DNA from: Ramazzottius varieornatus
Taxonomy: Eukaryota > Tardigrada > Eutardigrada > Parachela > Ramazzottiidae
Length of the DNA stretch: 64,000 nt
Direction: 5' to 3'
Assembly (NCBI GenBank): GCA_001949185.1
Contig: BDGG01000004.1
Coordinates: forward strand, 4,356,554 to 4,420,553
Position numbers and translations under genes: made by a program
In this document: one piece after another, positions 46,601 to 58,163 of the stretch
How the letters are laid out: each line of letters opens with the position of its first letter
Position numbering within the stretch: position 1 is the stretch's first letter
The notes under the pieces: model-generated
The model's input: the letters and a program-made list of their open reading frames with translations, nothing else
Told to the model about the DNA's origin: nothing
Database searches by the model: none

Positions 46601-49600
46601 AATGTTGGAAGCCTCCACCCAAATATCGTAGGCCATGGGATACTGTAAACCATCAAGCGTGAAGTCTTTCGGTTGGTCCTGATTCATGACCGCACAAAGA
46701 AATAAGATTTTCACGTACCTACTTGCTGTGTGCGAAACAGCAACAGCGCCAATGCTCGAGATGCGCTGTATCTCACCATCCGGGTTTCTTCTTCGACTGG
46801 GAGAATCGTTAAGGCCAAGGCAAAATACGCAATTGCACTAAAACAGTGAAAAATGTGCTTCAACTAAACAATGTGCCTGATTCACGGTGTTAACCTCAAA
46901 ATCAATTACCGGAAGTACCGCTGCTTGTAAAACGAATAGCACGCGAAAGCCAGCGCGCTTTGAGGAGTAAATCCGATCATCATCACAGATGTCCGCAAAT
47001 CGCCCATCGCGAAATCATAGCTGTACGTAAAGGGCCCATACAGTCTCCAACTTTTTCAAGATGTTATTCGTAAGCGTTTAAAAGCTACGTATACTATGGC
47101 TTACTAATCTTGCCCTATCCGGAAGTAACAAAGAGCGCGCCGTAAATAAGCCGCTCCGACCTCTGCTCGATTCAGGCGATCTTCGATACCCAGCGATACT
47201 GCGGTATCCAGAGCAGCTTGTTCAGGCTCTCGTCTAGCATAAGAAAGAGTACATTCATAAAGCAAGGTTGCTTTGATGAACCGAAGATGAAGAGTTACAC
47301 TATACATTTTCTCGAACGATGCTCGTTTCATATAGGCTTCCGCATCGGACGGGAAGAACTTCAGCCAAGTTCGGATACATTTCCAGGTGTCGCTTAAAGT
47401 GGTGCTACTTGGAGGCTCCTCAAAATAGTTCTTTAGGTCTGCTCGACGGCTTTCAAGGTTTGCGCTACTGAGCTCAGATACCTCCGCAGACCCAAAAGAC
47501 CGGGATCGAACTGCGCATTCAGATAAACCGCGATCGCGCGCTCCCTCGAATCTGCGACGAAGTTTCTCATACCGTCTTTCCAGTGATTGTGTACGCTCAA
47601 CAACAGTGCGTGGCACGAAGAAAGCTATTCTTCCTTGACGTCTTCTCAACGCCACATCTTGAAACATCGAGCTCTTCCTTCTGCTGATGAATTTGCTCTT
47701 CTGAGCTACCAGCGACGGAGGCGAGTGAAGATTTGCTGCTTGAGTCCTGCTGACAATTTGGACGGGAAAAGCTCCTTGCTTTGGTTTCTTGGCCTTCTTC
47801 CGGTGCTTGCCCTTGTTTTTGTTCTTCTTCGCTTTTTTGTTTTTGCTAGCGTCTGCTATGAGTGACAGTCCCTGGTACTGCAACTTCCGAGTTTGGGCTT
47901 CTAACTGGTGCCTGTAGAAGAACAACACCAATCGCGGAGAAATCTAATAACAGACGCACAAATGTTTAGTCTCATGATTCGATGAACATAACTCACTGCT
48001 TACGCTGTTGTAAAAGTATCCTTTGTCGAACAATCTCCGAAAAGGAATTGTTGGTCTTCACCAGAGCAGAAATTGCGGAGATCATTTGTTGTCTTTGTCG
48101 CGTTTTCAGTTCTGCTTTGACAGCCAGGAACGTGGTGCGGAAATCAGGATCGGCCGAGAAGCCTCTAGACGGAATTGTATCTGGCTCCGTCACAGGCGGT
48201 TCGCTGCTGTGCCGACGCATAGCAGGCTTCTTGCTACGACTACGGGACTTTCTTTGTTTGTCCTTGATGGAGGAACTCTTGGAAGGTCTGGATGGTTCGG
48301 CGGATGTAGGAGCGAATGCAGAGGGGTGCTTCATCTTAAAGATGGCATGGTCTCGGATTCTCACTGTATCCTCATCGTCGTCGGTCCTCGTATACTTTAC
48401 CCGCACAGTTACAGGCTCTTCGTACTTCATCGGACGATCTTGCATGAATCCGAGGTCGTAATCAGAGTCTGCGGCGGCAGCATTATTCATCCTCTCGCTG
48501 GCTTGTTCGTCGGCGGGATCTTCATTGGCGACCCCGGTGTCGCGCCTGGCGTGCGAACTAAGATGGATCTGTAGGACCTCTAACTCGCCAACCTTGCCCG
48601 CTTTTTCGGGCACCTTGGAGTCGGTAGTGATGTTCTCATCGAATGCAGAATCTCGAGCAGCATCTTGCGAAATTCTTGCACTTTGTGAAAATATTCTTCC
48701 TTGTGCCATAGTTGTCTCTTGATTGAGAGAAACTTCGTGCTCTTTTGAGCCAAGAACGCTTTTCTGACTACCACGGAAAACCTTTCCAGCGTTTGGTACG
48801 TTAGAAAGACCGAAAGTATCGTCGGTGAAAACTACGTTACTACTGGTGCCATCGACTGTGCCAGCGTTCTCCCCTTTGGTGTCAGTTTTCGGCGGCAGCC
48901 CGTTCCCCTTTTCCGAAACATTTTCACGGTTTTGATCTTTCTCGTGGACCAACGACACAAGGGGCTCCGGAAAAGATCCATCCTGTCCTCCGGGCACCGA
49001 GGTATTTGCATTTTCACCTTGCTGTGTGAGCAGAGCGATTTTCGGTGTATTTCCCACTTCTTGAGTCCCCAACCGTTCGGCGAGTACTGATCCAAGTGGA
49101 ACATCTTTGCTGTCAGGTTGTCTGGCTTCATTAGACACTTCTGGGGAAATTTTGTTCCAGGTAGGTCCCAAGATCACTTCTGGTGCGCTATCTATGGTCT
49201 TCATCGCTGCCACCAACCCATTTTTGGCTGCATCTTGGATCAGCTTGGCGATTACCAGCGCGGATTCGTCTAGATCCTTATGGAGCTCCTTAAACCCCGG
49301 GTGGTTCATTACTACAGACGTCTTTCGAATAAAGTCTTCGTTAAGCGGCACCATAGCCTTACCCACACGAACCATGGGCGGCTTGATGCTTGGGTTGTAC
49401 AGATGCTCGAACTTCTTATCCGCATGCAGCAGATGGGCCACAACGTTGGTCACCGAATGCGTATGTCGGTGTAACATGCTAGCAGGCATGTGTTCCTCGA
49501 GACGGTGAAGAACTTTGTGACCAGGAGGAACTTGGTCGAGGATGGATTCTGCGGGTGCGGCTTGTGCGAGAGCGTCATAACGATGCTGAAGGTAATCCTC

Positions 49601-50750
49601 CGGCTGCCACGTCTTTGGCCGTCGTAGTGCCGTATGTCCGTGAACATGCAGGTGATGGTTGTGCAGATGCGCCTAACAAACATTAATGAGTAGAGCAGTA
49701 TTTATAGACAATCCCAACTGGGAAGCCAAGGGCACCGACTACCGAACTTACGGGAACAGGCTCGAGAAGTTTTGTCTTCCGTCTCAATCGATACAGTGGC
49801 CAGAACTTTCTGGCGCTCCAGATTTGGTTCACGATCCAGTTCGGCACCTCAAGTTTGTCGTTTGGCTTGTCGAGTTCACGTCCGGCAGTATGCTTAGCAT
49901 GGCGGACAGAATGGTTCAAGTTATGCTGTAGTGTCTGCCGGAGAACTTCTTTCGGGTGTCGATACTTATCTCGACGGTGGTGGCGATGATGAGCAAGGTA
50001 CTTCTCCGCCCATTTTTCTTTCGGCGCATCTAACTTCCAGGTCTTTGTGTAACATGAAAATCTCCGATCCCTCCGAATGTTGTCATCAGTGCTCTCGTCA
50101 CCGCTGGTGTACGACTCTTCTCCTTCGGTCGAACTCGAAGACCAAGAAGCGAAAGAATGGTCCGACTGCGGAACGCCGACTTTACTTGGTGTAACCATCC
50201 CGCGACCCCGGATACCTCGACGGATATCCCTGTCATACTCTCGGTGGTCGTGATGGTCATACAGAACGTGATGCTTTGCGTGCGCTTTATCAGCTAGCTG
50301 CCGGAACAAGTCCATTCGTTCCCGGCGAACTTGACTGCGAGTTTTCGCCACTGGAGGATCGACTGGCTTCTGCAACTTCAAAGCCTTTCGGGTGCTTTGT
50401 TGTAGGTTCGTCATGGTGGTTTTTGATGGTCTAGCTAGCTTCGAACCAAAGTAAGCATCCTTCTCCGTGAACTCAGCAAGCCCTCCCACTGACAGCCGCG
50501 AGACCTGCGGAGGTGGCGGAACAATGTCCGGTTCGTACCCGGATGAGAAGTGTCGCTCCTCATAGCCGTATTTTTCGATCCTGTCGAGCGCGGCTTGGAG
50601 TTTGTCCCGATCACTAACCTCAGGTACCCCAAACCGTCTCTGATAAAACTGTGGCGCCAACGGCCTGAAAATATCAAATGCGTAATTATTACTATCCCTT
50701 CGTTTCCTCTTGAAAGAATGCCTAAGAACATCTGCCGCGTCGCCAGACAT
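43602..50750 (-). CDS. Large multi-exon tetratricopeptide-repeat protein
   Basis: The gene runs from ATG 50750 to TAG at 43602. Large 5' exons are 50750-49752, 49672-47997 and 47911-47105; then many short exons (for example 47027-46921 and the last, 43754-43602) separated by 50-110 bp introns. The N-terminal ~900 residues are low-complexity with His-rich and Lys-rich stretches (KNKKAKKNKNKGKHRKKAKK at about 47840). The C-terminal half is built of TPR-like helical pairs, e.g. AAYLRRALCYFRIGQD followed by YYDFAMGDLRTSV, and ALCWAAYGYFAILAHRYE. It could be related to TTC6-type proteins, but I do not recognise a specific orthologue. Small-exon borders in 43.7-47.0 kb are only partly traced. Confidence 0.75.
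46460..46485. repeat. (GA)n microsatellite in a TPR-gene intron
   Basis: About ten AG/GA units in tandem, next to a splice acceptor region of the minus-strand TPR gene, where the complement reads as a CT-rich tract. Confidence 0.7.
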
Positions 50751-50978
50751 AGCGAAAGACTAATGACCATCGAACTGAAATCATTCTTTCAGCAGGTTGG
50801 TCATAGCCTCTGGGACCGATTAGATGGCTGCGCCATGGTTACATCTACCACGAGTCGTGAAGAATGATATCGGTTTGATGGTCATTAGTCTTTCGCTACG
50901 TCTGGCGATGCGGCAGATGTTCTTGGGTATTCTTTCAAGAGGAAACGATAGTTATTACTATCCCTTCGTTTCCTCTTG
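50689..50978. repeat. Inverted duplication spanning the TPR gene start codon
   Basis: About 100 bp covering the first codons and upstream sequence of the TPR gene (50689-50790) is repeated in opposite orientation at 50862-50960 with ~90% identity. The copied start reads ACG in place of ATG. The outer end of the copy (50936-50978) is itself a hairpin, CAAGAGGAAACGAT against its complement ending CCTCTTG. Confidence 0.8.
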
Positions 50979-51169
50979 TCCACGACTTCGCCAATTGCAC
51001 TTCGCCAACCACATCCCAAGCGAACTCTTTGGCCCATCAGAGATCGGGAATTGGCATTCCAGCAAATGTCAGAAGAGAGCAGTAAAACAGCGCTATTTCG
51101 TTCACTAACCCGCAGGGTTGCTGGACTATTACGTGCTGCCCTCCATGTCGTTTGGATCAACAGAACTAT

Positions 51170-51495
51170 ATTTACGTACTGTAAATATTCGCTGCATCCG
51201 CGCAGTATACGACACGTACGTGCAGATGCACCCCTGTTGGGGTCGCACAATTCGTTTAAAACGGGACCGGGGCTGTACTTCGGTTATACAGTGTACGACA
51301 AAACTAACCGCTAAAAATGGGCTGTAGCTGGGATTATTTACGACTCGGCCAATGAAAATTATATTTTGCTGCATGCGCAAATTTCATTGGCTTCATCCAT
51401 CTGGTTCCATCCAACACCCATTTTGAACGGTTTATATTGTCGTACACTGTACGATGATGTGTTGCGCGGGTGCAGCGAATAATCACATTACAACA
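51170..51495. mobile_element. MITE-like palindromic element
   Basis: The terminal halves ATTCGCTGCATCCGCGCA (about 51187) and TGCGCGGGTGCAGCGAAT (about 51464) are inverted copies. Inner arms around TACAGTGTACGACA (51288) and TGTCGTACACTGTACG (51438) are inverted too. Total ~325 bp with no coding capacity. I could not define a target-site duplication with confidence. Confidence 0.65.
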
Positions 51496-51694
51496 TGGCA
51501 CGATATACCGTATGATTTTGTGGACGTAGCTCTCTGCTAACCAACTGTGATTTAGCAATAAAGGGTAGGTACTGGATGACAGGTGAGGCTAAAAAGAGAT
51601 AAGCCCTACGGTAGATACACATGTGACAACAAAATAGTGCAAAACAAAGATACGAGCACCAAGCTCGATTCAAATACTAAGCCGGAAGAAAACA

Positions 51695-54600
51695 CTAAGC
51701 CTGCGTTTCCCGTCGACCAAAGTTCCTGGTTGTTCTAATTGGGCTGCCATTCGTACCATTAGCAGGCTTGGCGTAGACTGGGCTACTGGTTACAGTCTTG
51801 GTCACGTATGTAACTCCATTGCCGGCATCGGCTTCCAGCGTGCTCTTCTTTGACGGCGGGCTCGGACTGTCACTGTCTGTCGACGGTATCACCGTCTTTC
51901 TGCAAGAAGGCAAGACTCTGATTACAATAATCAGCCTGCGGCATTGAATTAGAATACTCACGTGACAGTCTTGTAGACTTTAGTTTGTGGTCCCGGTGGC
52001 TGATAGATCATGGGTTGACTTCTAGCTTGTGGGTCCCCTTGCTCCTTCTTTTTCTTGCTCAAACAGAGCAGCGTGATGGCAATGACGGGAATGAGAACTG
52101 CCAAGACGATACCCATTGCTGTTCCGGCAACCCATCTCGACCACTCTCCATAAGCTACGGAAAGAGCAGTAGATCAGATCATGCGTACATCCGTATATTC
52201 GAAGTGAAATTAAGGACATTGTTGTCGTGGACTTACACATGCAATAGGGTAGTTCGCCGTACGTCCATCGCTTCTCATCAGGCAAGCACTTCCAGCTGCT
52301 TGTTCCGTACAAGTAGAAGCCATCCATACAGGAAAACTTGGTCTCAGCCCCGCTGGTGATTCTGTAACCTTCTTTGATGCCGTTCTTCGGTGTGAAGATA
52401 CCGCCGCAGCTGACCACAGTCTGAAGTCCCGTGTTCTTCATCTGAGTGAACTCAATCTTGGCTCGGGCGGTGCTCTCCGCCACGTAACGATTGGCCGTCA
52501 CAAGGTAGTCGTATCGACATTCCTTGTTCTCTGGACCTTGTCGACCACAGAGCTGCTCCACTTCCGCCCTGCCAAAAGACATATTTGTTTTATGTACCAA
52601 AACATTATAAAGAGTAGGTCAAGCTTACATCTTCAATGTGGTATTTGGTGGAGGCTCAATGGGCTCCTCGAAAACGGGGAACCAATCGTCACCTCGGTCG
52701 TTGTAGAGAAGATCGCCGCGGTAGATACGGTACTTGAACAGGGAACTTCCGGTAATTTCCGTATTCTGGACTTGCCCTAGAACCACAAGGATTCCGTTGA
52801 GTATCGTTTCTACTTTGGTGATGGTATAAGCCAAGAATATTTACAGGTTCTCGCGAAGTCATTGTAGATAGTCCGATCGGTAGCCATCGAGCTGATCTCA
52901 ATGCCGTTGGACGTCTTCAAGTCGTCTTCCGGTATACCACTCCAGTTACCGAATAAGCCGTAAGTATGGTTCTACAAGAGTCCTCCATTAGGAACTGTTA
53001 GCGAGACGATACAAGGGAGTTATCAAACCTGTATCTCCCGTGGAACGTAAGCGGTAGCGTGAAGATAGCCCTGTACTTCCTGGACCTCGATACCGATACC
53101 GGATGGAAAGCGGACTATCAGAGTGGACTGATCCAGGTTGGACTCCGGACTTTGAATAGAAACACCTACGCAAAGGACTCAGTGAATTACGGTACACGCT
53201 GCTGGCCTAATATTGGCCTGGACAAAATTTCTGGCCACTGATTTCCGAATCAGCGGCTCCGCCAGCTGTATTCGCTTGCGGCTGAAACAGAACTGGTTTC
53301 ACCACACATTACCGCTTTACCTACACGAACAACCAAACATTAGCAGAGATCTTCTCAGTCATCGTAGATCCGATTTCCTTCTATATGCTTGGTTATTTTG
53401 CTAGGTAAATGCAGCTCTGATGGTAAATCAACTTCAAAACTTGACTTTTCTCGCCGGAAAAGCCTTCACTTAGGCAATCCACCACCTTATGAAGACAACC
53501 GCACGAACTGCCTTTTTTTGCTATCCTCCGTATACTTTCGCTGTCTCTTGCTTCTGAGACCTTCCGGTATATTCCAGGCTAACCTTCCTCAAGATGGAAA
53601 AAGAAGTACGAAATAAGAAACGAAATCTGGAATGACACTGTATTCCTCATATTACACTGCGAAATTTTACTTGCTGACGCTACAGGGCTGGTTTCTGCTA
53701 CGACGTGACAATCTCTGTGTTAAACTGCCTCCAGCCCGTCCGGCCAGAAATTATGTCCAGGCCAATAGTTGGGCCAGCTGCGTGTACAGCAGATACGAAA
53801 AATCCATCAAAGTGTTAAAACTCACCTTTGAAGGTCTGTAGTTTGATCCAGGGACGATCAAAGTAGCGAGGAACTCCGTTAACCAGTACTTGCATTCGGT
53901 ATCGCCAGCGCTTGTGTGATTCTCGAGCTTGAATCTCCACTGTATCAGAATCGTTTTCTTTCATCGCAAGAGCTTTAATAACAGTGGCGTTGATCATTCC
54001 AACTACAAAAAAAGGATATAGTCCAGGAAACGGTCAGTGTGTCATGTACGGAACTTTTAGGTCAGTGAGAACTTACAGCTCGAGCGAGGTGGCTGTTCGA
54101 ATCGAGCCTGGACGTTGATCATGAACTGTTTCAGGTCGGACTTCAGAAGGACAAAGTCGCCTTTTCCGTGGAAGCCGTACTGCACATTGTCAAAGGTGAT
54201 GAAATGTGGGTCTCCGAAGGCAATGGCTGCAAAAGACCCAATAGTAGTTCATAGTAGTTAGGCTGTCATCTGCAGGTATGTCAACTTCAAAGACTAGCAA
54301 AAAAGACGGATTATGACTTACCAGCTCCTGGAGGATGATAGCCAACACAATCGTGAGATACACGTCGCATCTGTCCATAGTAGTCGCAATTATCCGACCA
54401 ATGGCAGCAAAAGAACCACGGTGCTGTGTCGTGGAACCAGTTGGACAAGGATGGAATCTAGAGAGACAAACGTCTTGCTTCTGACGGGGACGGAAACATG
54501 TCATCATACCTTTCTGGATTCGCGGTAAGGTATGACACCCCATGGGTGAGCTCTGTTGGGTGAGCCACCCCACTTTTTGTCGTGCGTCAACAAAAGATCC

Positions 54601-57600
54601 CCATCCCGATTGTAACAGCATTCCTGCCCCGCCCCCATGAAAGGATGAACCGGCCCTTGCACACAGTGCATGGCTTCCTTATGCAGGTTACAGGTACTCC
54701 GACCATCGGCGTCGCAGTCAAAGTCCGGTAGGAAGCGACCCTTGTCAGCTAGAGCTTGTTGCATTGTGCACGGACAGGGCTGCACGACAAAACACCAGTT
54801 CGTTAAAAGTAAGGTCTCTTAGGAGAAGCGGAATATCCGACTTACTTCCAAGTAACCGATGAAAGGTGGCAGGACCCGATCTTGGTAGTACCAAGCACGG
54901 CAGTACTTGTCGGCATAGTCGTTACCGTGGTCCTGACGCCATCGTCGCCGAGAGAACCATGCCAGCGGGATAATTTCGGACCAAAGAAACCTATAACAGA
55001 GAAAGCCCGTGAGTTTTTGCAGAATAATCGCGAGAATGCTGTTTTCTAGTATTTCTTACGGATATTCGTTGGGGTTGACGGCCGAAGTTTCCGAAGCGTT
55101 GATACGCAGCATACCAAAGGAGAAGATGGAGTAGATATCTTTAGTATTGCCGAATCGATCCGGGTTCAAACCATTGGGGTCGAATGTATATCTGCCGTTG
55201 TTCGGCACGTTGGTAGCAATGTTACCCAAGAAGCGCAGCTCGGGCAGATCACTCTTTTCACGGTATCCCCACACACCTGTAAGTATCCGACGGCCTATAG
55301 CTGCACCACAATGTTAAGTTAATCTAATCATATCTCACGTACCGATATCGACCTGCAGGCCGTCAGCCCACGTCATGTTCCGTGGATTCCATTCCAAGGT
55401 TAGTTGGTTTGGTGGCGCTTCCAGGAACCAGTCGTCAATCTTCCTTAACGTAACTGGCGGCGAAATGCGAGCATGTTGCACTAAAAATCAAAAATACGTT
55501 TAGGTATCCCGTGTTGCGCCATTTGACATGTACTCATATCAAAGGGAAACGATGTAGGAAAACTGTCGATAACTTACCAACAAAGAATTCGCCTCGAAAG
55601 TTGTACGTGCGACCACCGTCTACACTGACACCAAACTCCCTCCAGCCAGCCTCGAACATAGTGGGCGTAGGGCATTTAGCCTGAACTGGATTAATGTAAC
55701 TTCCCTGAGTCTCATACTGGCCGAACTTGCACCGAATTTGGCTGTTGGGCAAGAAGCAAGGTCCGGTGACGTTGACCATGTCTCCGCCCAACATGGAACC
55801 ACCACTGGGAGCAGCATAGGCAATGCCCTCTGCCAATAGATAGTCGTATTAGTTTTGACAGGTTATGTCAGACTGTTCAAGATCTTACGGTAAACTCCCT
55901 CGACGCAACCGGCTGGTTGAATGATTTCGTCAATACGGAAGATGTAGCGACCCATGTAGTCAATGTTGGATCGTTCGTCAATTTGTGCTAGCCGCGTATC
56001 TCGAGAGAATGGTGCCAGTTCCCAGAAACCTGTTCCGTTCCCGCCGTTGAATCCCACCTATAAAAGCCGAGCCTGTTAAATTCTGGACACCTTGAGCTTT
56101 TGCTGAAGTACTAGGTGGACGTACACTGGCAGGTTTCCCGCCGAGACCGTTATGGACATCTCCGTACGCTCCCGAGTGCGTCGTCCAGCTGACTTCTTTG
56201 TAGTTGAAAATGGCGTACGTACGGACTTCGTCGGTGACGATCAGAGCCTGAAAGGAATTTTCCGGCACGGGCTCCGTGTCCAGCTTGTCGTTGTCAAAAG
56301 CTTTCCCCTCGTAGGTGACGTTACTCCATGTTACCAGAAGACCGTGGAGTGGCAAAAAATCATCCGCACCGATCATGCCGAACCGGATATCGCGAAGAGC
56401 TGACTCGAGGATGCTGGAAATAAGGAACAAAAAACAGATTCATACGCTATCCCGAGGTGCGTGGCGGAACCTGATGGCCTGCCGAGACTATATTTTCAAA
56501 AATCTGATTTTGTGTGTTTCAAAATTCAATTTCTCTGTTCACTTACAGGTCATTTTCCATCATCTGAACGCGTACCCAGTTTCCCTGACTGGGATTAGCA
56601 ACCTGAGCCCGAGACATCGGTCGGTAGAAGACTTGGCTACGTCGGGTGAAACCGGTTTTGGAGTAGAAGGGAGCGATGAATGGATGATCCCTTTCCCGCG
56701 GATATTTGGGATTTGGGAAGACCGGAAAGTTGGCCGTGCCGTGAGGCGGAGGAGCGAAGGCGATGAATCCATCTGTCGCAATCTAAAAACATATTCGCTG
56801 CTAACTCGAATATGTGAGGATGACTCCAAGACGAGGTGGACTAGGAAGAATAATTTTCACTGTTTTGGTTAGCTGTTGTCTGTTTGCAGTAATTACAGTA
56901 ACGTGACGACATATATCGCATGTTCGCGCAGTATGATATCACTGCGAGCGGAGACCCGCCAACTTCCATTGTGAATATGCGACGGAGGTAATCAACGGAT
57001 AAAGTCGAATAAGACTGGTTACAGAATAATCTTCGAGACTGATTGATTCCCTTTTGCAGGTTGTGGGGTTGTTCACTTACCAAAGAATAGTTGTACATGC
57101 CGCCGAAAAAGGGCAGCTGGAAGGGAAGATTGACATTCTCCGTGACACCACCACGTTGTTCGGGACTCTTGTCGCCCCATTCAGTTCCGAAACTGTAGAA
57201 CAACGGATCACCTACAAGAAAGGCATAAAGTTTAGCTTAGGTGAGTGGACTTTTGTTTACTGTATGTGGACATATAAGGTAGATGATGTCACCACGGGTT
57301 CGTCAAAGTTTTGCATCGTGGTACTAGATTCCCGGCTATCGCAAAGTTGCCTTTGCAGTGTGAACTCCGCAACGCGGACCTAACCTATCCAGTGTGCGAA
57401 CTGCGGAGTGTCAGCGTCGCAGCTCTTTCCATGGCTGGTCATAACTCTGCATTCCAAACATCGCTATATTGATTCAAACTCCCTTTATCAATTGGGCAAC
57501 AAATTTCTGTAATGTTATCTTATCTACCCTCGCTGCAGATTCTCGGCGTAGCGTGAGACTCATTCGCACTACTCGTAGCCCTTCGGAGAGTAAGCTCGGG

Positions 57601-58163
57601 ACCGTGGTACGCGGCGAATGACTCACACCTGGTACTCGAATTCCGGGTCAAAACGAATTGGGAGCTGACATTCCAGAAAACCGAATACAGAACGCATCCG
57701 GCGTCATCAACCCAAGAGCATTTCTAGTAAAGAAATAGCCAGTCCAAAAGGGTTTACCAGACGAAAAGAGATGAGATGCGTTGTGCCATCAGCAAACTAA
57801 GTTCCCCTTATCAAACTGTCTCTCATTTTTCGTACCGCTCAGCTACTGAATAAGTTATTCCAGGAGATGCTAGGTAAGATTTTCCCACAGCCGGCAGAAC
57901 TTACGTCTCTGATCTTGTATGTATGGGTTCCTCAGGTCGGGATAGCGTTCCTGACCAGGCATCAGTATCTGCCCTTGCGTCAGAGGTCTTGTGTTATAGG
58001 TGACCGGGGCAACTTGCCGATTGCCGCTACCCAAGGCATAATTAGGTATCTGAGGAGGAGGCTGGAACACTTGCTGGGGAAAGTTCTGTGCTGCACAGAT
58101 GGTAAGTAGAAGAAATATTCCAAGAAGAACAGGATGAGCTATACAGCAGTTCATTAGTCCCAT
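51695..58163 (-). CDS. mesh: Mesh-like transmembrane junction protein (NIDO-IPT-AMOP-vWD-Sushi-TM)
   Basis: In insects Mesh is a smooth septate junction protein of gut epithelium. Nineteen or so exons run from ATG 58163 to a stop at 51695; traced exons include 58163-57905, 57211-57081, 56782-56547, 56413-56125, 56057-55889, 55829-55578, 55480-55343 and 55276-55060. Order: signal peptide (hydrophobic residues 10-25), nidogen-like domain ([12 protein letters not shown]), IPT/TIG ([14 protein letters not shown]), a WGYRE block, AMOP ([23 protein letters not shown]), vWD starting GDPHFITFD and including GLFGNWS, a Sushi module near 52.25-52.57 kb ([15 protein letters not shown]), one transmembrane helix ([14 protein letters not shown]), a lysine stop-transfer and a short cytoplasmic tail. 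All traced junctions keep frame. Confidence 0.93.
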
